The notes under the pieces were generated by a model. The model worked only from the letters and a program-made list of their open reading frames with translations. It was not told the origin of the DNA and searched no databases. Below are positions 23,046-64,000 of a DNA stretch of 64,000 nt, in pieces. The DNA is from Callaeas wilsoni. Taxonomy: Eukaryota; Chordata; Aves; Passeriformes; Callaeidae. Both the position numbers and the translations under genes were made by a program. How positions within the stretch are numbered: position 1 is the first letter of the stretch; each line of letters starts with the position of its first letter. The DNA is taken from assembly GCA_013398955.1 (NCBI GenBank), contig VWPU01004443.1, positions 1 through 64,000 of the forward strand, written 5' to 3'.

Positions 23046-26000
23046 CCAGCTCTTGGGTGCTGTCTGTAGGTACTGCAGTGCAAAGCTTCAAAGGCTCCAA
23101 GAGCGATGGTTGTAATTCAAGTTCCTGAGCCTGAGGTGTTCCATGACTGTACGTCCCACGTGGAAATAACACGTCCGTAAAGCTTCTAATCAGGTTTTGC
23201 CTGTTGGTGCAGCAAGTAGCATAGTCTGCAGTAGGTACAAGACAACAGAAAATAAGTTCCAGGATCTCTTTGTTTTGCCACTCAGAATTATTTCTCTCCA
23301 GCTGAAGAACTCCCTTCCCCTTTCCAGCACTAATTGTCTGAGATTCCTATTATCCTTTTTAAAGAGCAAAGGACATGGTAAAATACTGCCATATTTTCAC
23401 TCCACCAGTAAAAACAGCACCAGAGTTACCTGTTTTGTGATTAATTTGTCTTCAACAGATTACACTGGGGATACATTTGGTGCCTATGAACCCTGATTTT
23501 TCCTCCTCATCAGTTTTTCAATGGTTATTGTGAGTCTCTCAGGTATTATCAATTTTGTGACAAGCTCGTGATTTGGTCTTCAAGGCTTCATTAGCTGATC
23601 CCTTTTCATGTTCACTCATTTCCTCAGCTCTTCATCTTGCAGCTAAAATCCCCTCCCGTTGTGCCTTCTCAGGTGGGGATTTCATCATTTACTAAGATGT
23701 CCATCAGCCAATGATTTATTTTTCTTAAGCCTACTTAAAGGAAGTCTGATGTCCTTTACCATTCCATTTAACTTGAGGAGGCAACTGATACTCTTGCGGC
23801 CTCATGAAATGGCACTGTGATCCCTTTTTCATTTTGTCCAAGTGTCTGTGGATTTTTTCCTGGCTTTTTTATTTCCACTTCATATAGTCCCAAGCCAGTT
23901 CCATCTTAATAAGTACAAGTAGTTCTCAAACCCTTATTCTTTTCTAATGAGAAATAGCTCCTCTTCTAGTTCTTCAGTATTTATTGTGGCTTTTTTCAGC
24001 ATTCTCAGGTTCTTTTAATTGATTTTTCTTTTCCTGCTGCTATTGTTAAATGCCAATATTTACATGTGACTCTTATCACTTAATGTCTCTTCTTCCACTT
24101 CTCTGATCCTGCCAGCAATTCTTGTGAGGCTGTGGGAATATTCCTGCCTCCCTTCTGCCTCCCCAAATTCCTGCAGTTGTGACTTGTCTGCCTCAGATGT
24201 TAGAAGCTTCTGCCTAACCTGATGGGATATTTAGATTTGTCTCCATTTCTTCTATTGGCAAAGTTTACAGTATGATGCTGATGCTCATGGAAACATCATC
24301 TTGTTGAAAACACCGTGCTCATGTGATAGGCTTGAATGCAGCATTGGTACTTGTATCTCTGTCCACCTTGGTGGTAGTATTGCCTGTTGTAGAGCTGTAC
24401 ACTTACACTTTTTAATAATTACTCACATTTCTAATAACAAAGCTGGCTATTCTGGTAGCTGCTGTTGGCCTCTGATGCTCTGTCACTGCTCACAAGCAAG
24501 TCTGCAGTAGTTACATCTGAATGTTGTTCTGTCACCACTTAGAGGCGAATGGTGGGTGAAGTCCATCTTCTGGCAGATTTGTAGCACAGAGGGCTGCATG
24601 CGAGTCCTGGGCTTGTTTTCTTGTTGAATGGGGTCCTGCATGGTTGGGAACTGCTTGGAAACTGAAGATTAAACTGAGTCAGAAACAGTGTGACACTGAG
24701 GTGGATATTCATTTAGGTGAAAAACACAACCGCTGGCTGTCGGGACAGTCTTTCTTATGTAAGAACTAAAGCTTGGACAAGAGAGGACATGCACAGGTTG
24801 AAAATCAGTGCATTTCACAGACTCTGCTAAGAGTGTAGTCCTTTTCAAATTAATGCCTACTCTTACTGATAGCAATTCTTTTTATTACTGGTTCCTTGCT
24901 AATTCATCCTCACAAATAGTGACATTCATTAAAAAGAGGAATAAGGGTGGTAGTGATTTTTCTCCTCAAAGCTTAATTTTGCTCCCATAAAAGAGCATTT
25001 CAGGCTCCATACTTCTGTGCCTCGGCAATTTCAATTGCCAATAAAATCAACTATGAAAAACAAATACTTTTAGAATGATCAGTTCTGGCAAATTCAATGG
25101 GAATACAAATGTCCTGCTGGGCCCTTTCATTTGCTGTAGCAATTCTGCAAGCAGACGTTCATTACTTCTGTTGACAAGGCATGAGCCAAAAGTAAATTCA
25201 AATTGCTCCATTTTCCAGAGTTTTACTGCTTTGGAATGCTAGAATATAAACCCAAAAGTTAGTCAGTTGCTGTTCTTAATTCACCCAAAGAGCCCATCCA
25301 AGCAAGGAGATGTCATTTCTCCATACTTTGCAGACAACCTATCCCCCTGAAAATCTGATAGCATGTCCTTCTTTACAAAGCTTTTTCTCAGTAGACTGTT
25401 GCCGTCAATACCCACCATATATCTTCACATCCTTTACAGTGAATTATTGGTCTGTACTGATAATGGAGGCACGCTTAGAAAATCTTTCCATTTCAAGAGA
25501 GTCTTCATGAAAAATGGTTTAAATAGCATGCAAATTTTACAGCTCTGAAAACGGGGTTGTGATTAGACAAAGATTTGTTGGATTATAAAAGTACAAGTGT
25601 TTATTATGGCTGGTGCTGAGAATAAACAGTTGCCTGCATATGCCAGCTACTATGGAAATATGTTTTTAAGTTCTAATGTGAGCTGTAAACCAAAGCTACT
25701 TCAGTTGAAAAAATTCAATACTTAAACTGTGGGGAGAAGCAGTCAGTGCCAGAGAAAACATTCCCATTTAATAATGTTTGAACATAGAGCTGTGATACAG
25801 TTTGTAGCAAGGCAGTGAGAAAAACCCACAACTAATCCTTCATTGCAGCTGTCTGAACTTTTGGTCGTCTGCCATACTTTAAACAGCGACTTCTTTTTCC
25901 TGGTGACTCAAGACTTGAATGACCTAGTGTGGAGAGTTTAAACTCTGCACAAAAAAGGAGTTAAGTAAGAAATAGCCAGAGTAAGCTGGGTTGCACACCC

Positions 26001-29000
26001 CAGCAAATCAGGCGTTTGTATCTTAAGTCCTCTTCAGTGCCTAGGAAAAAATACTAAAATAAATAGATACCTTTTTTTTAATTTATTTATTTTTGGCAAG
26101 GAAATATTCAGTGGTTTAGGCATCCATCTCTGCATCTTCCCCTCTTCTCTCTCCTTAAAGTACTGATGTTATATGGAAACAAAATTCTGTGGAAGGTTTG
26201 AATTTTGAAATTTATAAATGCTAGCCTTTCCTGTAGAAAAACTTTCAAAGTTTTCTTTGATTATTTTTAGCTTTTTCTTCCCATTGATATATCTCATGGG
26301 TAGGTCTTTTCAGCATCATGAAGTAAGAAATGTGCTTTTTTCCCCTGATAATTCTTCTGCAAAGTGATGGAACTTGCTTACTTTCGAGTGGAAATATGTG
26401 AGTCAGAGAAGTAATTTTATATGACTGTTAAATTTAAAGGAAAATAAAAAAGGAGCTTTCTACCTTTGCCCCATTCTCACTATCACTGATCTGAAAAAGG
26501 ATTAAACATTTAAGTATTATCCTGAGCTGGTGGAAACCCCATAGTTTGACAAGTCTTATGATGGTGTAATAATTTCTTATTAAGGGTAATTTTTGAATGG
26601 TCATTCATAGCTATATATTCTGATCTTTCATAGATATGTATTATGTTGTATCTTTGCATTACAAATTATTGGATATAAAAAAAAAGGTAGATCATTTAAG
26701 GAAAAAATCAATCTATGCTGGGTCCAATGCCCATGGTGGCAAATCTCCAGCATAACAGCTTTTGAGGTACAGTGAGCAATAAGGCAGTACAACACAATAA
26801 CCAGATATTGCTAGGACAAGCACAGAAATTGAGAGGATTTCAGCCTGAGAACTTAGAAAACACCTAAAATGCATGAGCCCAGTGTTTCTGTACAAAGGGG
26901 GGCAATCTCCTTTTGGTTGCATGGATTTGAACCCCAAACACTGCCAGTAGCTTTGGTGTTACATCCCACAGTGTCGCTTTTCAGCCTGCTGAAGCAAATT
27001 TATACAGTCTGTGGCCAGACATCATAGCGCAAGGTCTGTATGAAATGAGGGCCAAGTTAATAGATTAGCAAAGGAAAGGAGAGGAAAGTGAGATCACATC
27101 TCAGTCTTGACCCCAGTGGGCAAATTCTGACCAGCCTGTTTAATATGTGGTTTCCTTAGAAGAGAATGATACATGACATTAATCACAGAGTTACAGATCA
27201 ATGGCTGGATGTCACCATCTCAAAAGCACTTCCAATATTCCCCCTTTTTTTCCCCCTATCCTAATTTCAACCTGCAGCTGGCAGTTTCAGCTTTGATTCC
27301 TAAGTAATTCATCTCCTACTGTATTTTGACCTTATCATCTTCAGATTTTGTATTCATCGTATAAAATATATATATTCTTTGCCATTTCCATTATCTGTGA
27401 TTAGCCAAATTTCACACACAGAAGGAAGTATAAGTCAAATGTATCACTGAAGAGCTGTTTATCCCCATCTGTTTATTAGTTTTCCCAAACTCCTTGAATC
27501 ATTCTGGTAAAGTGAATGCTGTGATTACAAACAGATGATGCTGCAAAGGAGGGTAGATGTTCTAAAGCAGAACTGGGCTGGCAGTCTAAGCTAAACACTT
27601 TTTAGCTAATATTTTTAATATCAATGTGTCTTCTACAAGAATTATGGAAGTAACAGACCTATTTTTCTCCAAAAACTTATGGGCAAACTGGATGATTTGC
27701 ACAAGAACACACGCACGCACTTCCTGTCCTGGTGTTTTTGTAACTTGAGTTTTATTTAAATACCTCCAAAGCATTATGTTAATGTACACTTTGTTCTGGT
27801 TCATGAATAACAAGTGTTTCTTAGTCTCAAATAAGTCAAATAAGTCACAAATACAATTTGTGTTTGTAATTATATTTTGAGTGTCATTTTTACATGTTCA
27901 ATTCCTGGGCCAAATATTATTGACTTATCATTTTGAATGATGCTACACAGAACTGTAACACCTACTTGTACCTTTCAGTTAAGCAATATTTTTAATGGAT
28001 GTTCCCATGTTTATTTTTCAGCATATTTCCATGGGATTACAGATGATATGTTTTAGTTGAGTTAACAGTCTCCATAAAGTTGCTTGGTGTGAAATCTATT
28101 GTTTTTTTCTTTTTTAACTGCATTAAAAAAAATAGTTTACAACAGAAATTCTAAGTTATTTCATCGTGTAGAATGCATTAAAAGCATAAAGTCATGCATA
28201 TGTCAGAGACATATTTACAAATCTGTACAGTTTGTCCTTTTTTATTTACTGCAGCTCTTGCCAGGCAACAAGATTCAGCTCTTACCCCTCTGAGGTCAAA
28301 CTCTCCAAGATAACTCATAGCCATTGTCTAAAAATGCTTTGTTTTGCTTACCAGCCTTGAGATTGATGGCTGCATGTAAGATGGGACCAATTCTGCACTC
28401 CATTTCATAAAGCCTACCTTCCATGGAGTTAGAGGTAATTACCACTGTGACTCAAGCCAGAACATGGAATGAACTCCACCCAGGCACCTTTTCTCACTCT
28501 TTGACTAAGGCTGAATGGCAGATGAATTTATTTCTGACCTGCAGATTATTCACAGTTGCCAAACTTCCTCTTGTTCATTCAGAAGTGTAAAGAAGACCTC
28601 ATACTAAACTCACACGAACTATGCTAAGGGATTCTAGAATACATGTTCCCCTCTCTTCCTGTTTATTTTCAGAACTGTTGGGGGTGGAACATGCTGTTGG
28701 AAAAGCCTCAGTGCTTTTACACCAACACCCAGTCTAGAAGCTAAGTGCATTTTATCAACTAGATGCAATTTCTTTCTTTCCCAGGTCTGCTTTATCTTTA
28801 AAACCACAATAAGCAGCATGCAAAGGGGCTGCCCATCTCCCATAGCCAATGTCCACCCCTCCAGCCAATGTAAGAGCAGAATGGTGAAAAATCAGTCCTT
28901 CCACAGAGTTCACATGGCAAAAGTGTTACACATGGCTTCAGTTGCCAGAGGTACTACTGGCTGTGAATTAAAATTCAGTATCTTGGTCAGTCAACATTGT

Positions 29001-29583
29001 GTTCAGAAAGCAGCCAACTTTATATAGGGTTCCCCTGGAAAGTGCTTCATCAGTGTTTGGTCTGTAATAAGAGGCTGTTCATCATAACATCTGGATTCAA
29101 AGGTGCTCTGACTCCTCTCCTGCTCATACTCAAGGAAGAATGGCACTTACAGTATTCTCTGAATTCCAGGGAAACATCAGAATTTCTACAGGAAAATTAG
29201 TTGTAAGAATGGCATTTCTTCACTAAGGCTAAAAGAACACCTTCCAGAAAATTAGCCTAACGATCCAACATTTGTGGCTTGTTAAATTCACAACGTTGAG
29301 GAAAATTACCTTAGTAATCATTGCAATACTATCCATTAAAGTCTGGTAACAAACAGTTTTTCTTTTTAAGACACATCAGGTAATAATTTGTTATGGTGGT
29401 TTATCCTGACCAGCTTGGACAGGTTCTAAAAAAGGAACAAACACCAAATGTGTGGTTGCTCCGAAAACATCCTTCTTCCATTCTTCCCTCCTTCTTTTCC
29501 TCTTCCACTGAGAACAGACCAAAGAGGCCTGACCAGCCCAACCATTACATTATAACCAGGTAACACAGAAATTAATCAATTAA

Positions 29584-29589
29584 TTTATT
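29584..29589 (-). terminator. SUSD5: Candidate SUSD5 polyadenylation signal
   Basis: TTTATT on the + strand gives AATAAA on the - strand, 285 bases after the SUSD5 stop codon. It is the nearest canonical signal I see, but others follow at 28662-28667, 28241-28246 and 27751-27756. The 3' UTR may therefore be longer. Confidence 0.35.
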
Positions 29590-29873
29590 ATTAATAGGAG
29601 CGAAATGTAAAAGCGGAACAAATTGAAAATGTACTGCTGAGCACTCCTGCTGGTGTCTCCAAAAGACCCTTGTGATAAAAATGTACAGATTCTTTAGCTC
29701 TGAAATGTCGAATAGTCTAAACTGCAACTTCAAAAGGATGAAATCTTTTCTATGTTCTTTTCGCATTCTTTTTTCCTTCTGCTTTCTGCACTGCTGGATT
29801 TTAGCATGCATGAGTCATGTGATCCTTCTAGCATCAATGTTTTTTCTTCCGATCTCTGCCAAAAGGCCCCTGG

Positions 29874-60614
<30,741 letters not shown>

Positions 60615-62094
60615 CTGCAACACCAAGAAAGGACATGTCATCCATCATGGAATTGTACTCAATACATATTCAACAGAAATATTGCAAATTATCACCAAAT
60701 AAAGCCTTCATGCTTTTACTAAGTTAATTTTAATGGCCCACCTACTTTTTGGAAGGCGTAATTTAATCAAAACTGTAAGTATCCTTGTGTTAGCTTTTCT
60801 TTTATTTTTGTCCACCAACAGAAAAGAAAGTATGGCTAAGCCACTAGTCATTCCTTACTCAGAGGAGAAGCTTGTCTTCCCTCTGTAGGTCTGTGCTTAA
60901 GATCTGGAGAGAGAAAACATGATACTGTCTCATATGCACATATAAAGTCAATGTCAGAAAAAACACCTCCTGTCAGCTACTCACATCAGAATCCATTGCT
61001 AAACATTTTACAGTTGCTCTATAACAACTACATCTATAAAGTAAGCACATGCCTAAAAGCCAGTATTGCAGCCCAGTCTTCCATGTCAGAAATAGATTTA
61101 TACTTACTCTCTAAAATCAAAATTATGTCATTCTATGACATCTTGTGTCTAAATGCAGACTGCTTCATTACTATGTCTTTTTGGAAAGACAGACAAATTT
61201 TTTTTATTAATGGAAGGCTTTTTATTTTTTTTGAATGAGCATGAGAACATATTTAGCACAACATTTTTTGTGTTATTTTTATTTTCAGTTCAGTTTATTT
61301 TACTTTAATTTATCTAATACTGGGAAAGCTGAAAGGGTGAAAGTTAGAGATTTTGGCAACTGGGAACAGTTGGGTCAGTTGGGGTTTTGGCAATGAAGCT
61401 TGAGAAGTTACTGGGTTATGGAACAAACATATTACCTGGGTGCTCCAGAAAAAGAAATAAACAATGAGACAGTTTGCAGCTGACATCTAAATTGCCATAA
61501 CTATCTTTTTTTCTGATGATAACATCCCTCAGAATACTTTCTAGATTTCAAAGATACAGACTGAGATTGCTTGCAGTTGCAGGAAGAAAATTTTTAAGCA
61601 CTGCTCATTCAGTAAATGCATGGAAACACATATTTATGTCTTATTTCCGAAGTGGATCAGTGGCAGTGGTTATATGAATGCATAACTTTCAGCACATACT
61701 AAGTGTTTACTACATAGCCAGCTTCATACTCATAGGAGATATTGACCAGTATCGGGAACCCTTCAGACTGATTCAGCCTGATTCTGTACCAAGTGCCACC
61801 CTCACCACACCCTGTTTCAACAAATTGGTAAATCTGATTCTAATCCTAAATACAGGGAACTTATACAGGGTAGGTCTGCTCCCAACAGCTTTCTGTTCTC
61901 ACCTGTGCACAACTAAACCCACTAGAAGAATCACAGTCCTTACATCAAAAAATGTAAAGTTTCCCTCAAGTAAACATGCCATTTGTGTTTACATTAGCTA
62001 GCAAGGGCAGATGAGTCCCAATAAAGACTCCTACTTTGGTGGGAATTCTACATATATATGCACAGCAAGAACTCATCCTAACTTGGGAAAATGG

Positions 62095-62236
62095 CAATTT
62101 ACATAAGTGGGACAAGAGCTATGAGAAGGAACAGAAATTCAGAGTACCCAGAGTGATTTTCCTAAGGCAGTTAACAGTAGCGGACCAAGGAATACAACCA
62201 GAAACACTGGTCAGTGTGATAACCACTAGATTACAT
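62095..62236 (-). mobile_element. MIR-like tRNA-derived SINE relic
   Basis: Read on the - strand, the segment starts with an A-box-like TCTAGTGGTTATCAC and a B-box-like GGTTGTATTCC about 35 bases apart. It continues with GCTACTGTTAACTG, CCTTAGGAAAATCACT and CTCTGAATTTCTGTTCC, in the order expected of a MIR-type SINE (tRNA head, then a core reading like 'CCTTGGGCAAATCACT' and 'CTCTGAGCCTCAGTTTCC'). It is heavily diverged, and no proper tRNA cloverleaf forms, so it is not a tRNA gene. Identification is from memory of the consensus. Confidence 0.5.
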
Positions 62237-62292
62237 CATCTTTGGATTCTCCACTGTAATCAATACCATTAACTCTAATTAGAACAGGGGGT

Positions 62293-62315
62293 TTTCACTA
62301 CTCAAAGTAGTGAAA
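62293..62315. repeat. Perfect inverted repeat, 9-bp arms, 5-bp loop
   Basis: tttcactac and gtagtgaaa flank tcaaa. It is short enough to arise by chance and no function is implied. Confidence 0.7.
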
Positions 62316-64000
62316 GCAGTCAGCCTCTACATCCCTGAGTACATAAACATCAGGATTCTTTGCAACATGTCACAAATAATGCACATGACACTAATGTAGC
62401 TCCTGTTTCCAAAGCCTCGCCAGACACAGTTAAGTGTGCATGGCCTGGGGAGACAGGCAGTATAAGCAGAGAGATGATGGTTTTGAACAGCCATTCTTAA
62501 GCTGCAAAACAACTTTTGCCCCCAAAGGAAAACAGGGATTAAATGTAATGCTTTACTGAGGCTTTGTCTCAACTGAAACCTTGCTCACATACTACATTTC
62601 ACTATTCGACTGTCAGGATTGAGATGCATCGTCAAAGACATACAGGGCAAGTTTGCACAACATCTGACTTAAATCCTGAATGTTATTTTGACATGGCATA
62701 ACCCTTATTTTCTAGCTATTAGTATTTCAGTTAGAAGCCTTAAAGAAAGGAAAATCATCAAGCTTTGCGTTCCATCTAGATACAATTACTTAATGTTTTA
62801 GTCTTTTTACCAGTAAGCAACAGTTAGATTTTTAAAGGAGTTTAGCTATCTAAGACATAGGCTGAGATAGCTTTCCTTGACTACTGTTATGTTGTTTGCT
62901 AGTACTTAAGATACACTAACTTTTTACTAGAACCTATGAAGATGCTGTCAAAATATAGTCTTGTCCTTTGAAAAGGTATCTGGGATGATCAAATTATATA
63001 AACAAGTGAATAAGGTAAGCTAGGACTTACTGGTTGGGAAGTTACAGTGAACAGCTTTATAGAAAATTCTAGTTAGCCAGAAGTGGATAAAGAAGGCCAA
63101 CCTGTTTACCAGACTAACCTGTGAATCTTCTTCGAAGTTTTAGAAGCTCTGTGGCTATCTGCCCAGTTTTCAAGATGTGCCCTCTGGTTTTGTCTAATTT
63201 CTTACTTAGAAAATACAATAGCGAGTAAGGTTCACTTAGCAGATGCTTGACCAATGGAATAGCTGGATCCTCAATATCCTGAGATGTGTCACATTACTGA
63301 GGGGCATTGACAGAAAAAAATACAGGAGACATGCTAGCATGGTAATAGGAAAAACACAAAAGCACATCAAAACAAAAAAGACTGCAACATTGAATTCTGC
63401 TCCTCACGATGTCGTGGCTAACATACTCAAGATACAGATGTACTGAATTTTTCTCACTTTTTTATCTCAAAAGTGGTATCATTTTCGGTGTAATAGAATC
63501 TAAGGGTCCGGGGTAATTATTTGTAACATTTTTATGGGGCCTAGTTGTAATGAAGGGTTTCTTTAAAAAGGATTGTCTCACATACTTGATGACATAGCAG
63601 TCAATATTTTATATTGGGGTGGTTGCAATCAGTCTTATCTCTGAGATAGTATCAAGAGATATGTAGTCATTCTGTTCTAAATATGAGATTGTTCTGTATT
63701 TCCATAGGACACAGGATGAAGGATCATGTCTACGTGAAGAATGTAGTATGCCTTTGGTTGTGGTACCTTTGAGCAGCCACAGTACAGTGTCTGAGCTCCC
63801 TCTCGACTCTGTCACTTCATTTCTGCCCTGTAACATTTGTTTCCCATAATGCTTCCACCTCCATGGGGAGCAGAGGTGGAAATTTGTTACCAAAACTACA
63901 CAATTTTCTGAAGCTTTTCTAAACAAAGCAAGTCCCTTTGATTTAAAGATCAAGCTAAAAATGCACGCAAAGTAATATTTCTCAGGACACTTACTGAACA

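Larger units (their letters stand above)
21021..29583. other. Intergenic gap between the CRTAP and SUSD5 3' ends
   Basis: About 8.6 kb with no recognisable coding exon on either strand. It holds a CR1 3' end (22445-22813), a 10-bp tandem repeat (23016-23045), and many TTTATT sites that would be polyadenylation signals for SUSD5 on the - strand. Part of it may be 3' UTR of either gene. Confidence 0.7.
60615..64000 (-). other. SUSD5: SUSD5 intron 1 (part)
   Basis: Everything from the Link-exon acceptor to the window edge appears intronic. It has no GC-rich first exon, no signal-peptide-like frame on the - strand and no CpG island. It holds a MIR-like SINE relic (62095-62236) and a 9-bp perfect inverted repeat (62293-62315). 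Confidence 0.75.

Noticed and set aside
29390..29580. Possible second LTR fragment (starts ttatggtggtttatcc)
   Set aside because: Its start resembles some avian LTR ends, but I could not match the rest, and no TATA or terminal motif supports it.
62171..62240. Possible tRNA gene on the - strand
   Set aside because: A- and B-box-like motifs are present, but acceptor and anticodon stems do not pair with a 7-base loop. The downstream sequence matches a MIR-type SINE body instead.

Overview
This is a eukaryotic window from a bird, most likely a songbird. The evidence is vertebrate exon-intron structure, three pieces of CR1 retrotransposon (the dominant avian LINE), and a solo ERVL-type LTR that I recognise from memory as a songbird family. 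Two protein-coding genes explain all the recognisable coding sequence. They lie tail to tail, as they do in the human 3p22 region (CRTAP, then SUSD5).

Positions 1-21020 hold CRTAP on the + strand: a GC-rich promoter/CpG island (1 to about 680) and seven coding exons (215-670, 4157-4306, 4933-5104, 7526-7654, 8590-8735, 10761-10844, 20493-20552). All junctions are GT/AG, the phases agree throughout, and there is an AATAAA signal at 20993. The joined reading frame is 398 codons plus stop and looks intact. Intron 6 is 9.6 kb and carries the solo LTR at 13171-13725.

Positions 21020-29870 are the gap between the two 3' ends. It holds a CR1 3' end at 22445-22813, a 10-bp tandem repeat, and presumably the 3' UTR of SUSD5.

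Positions 29874-64000 hold SUSD5 on the - strand. In transcription order the exons are 60614-60437 (first half of the Link domain), 48368-48250 (second half of the Link domain), 40018-39830 (sushi/CCP domain) and 31156-29874 (acidic, Ser/Thr-rich stalk, membrane span, short His-rich tail). The signal-peptide exon is not in the window, so the gene is partial at its 5' end. Its long introns hold two more CR1 ends, simple repeats, a MIR-like SINE relic and two clear inverted repeats.

The two genes are not known to act in one pathway. CRTAP is the helper subunit of the collagen prolyl 3-hydroxylation complex in the endoplasmic reticulum. SUSD5 is a predicted single-pass membrane protein with a hyaluronan-type Link domain. 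I found no bacterial, viral-genome or novel operon-like system. The points most worth a second look are a near-perfect 17-bp inverted repeat at 43385-43433, the His-rich C-terminus of SUSD5, a non-consensus SUSD5 splice donor, and the MIR-like relic. All assignments come from reading the sequence and from memory of the human proteins; no database search was run.
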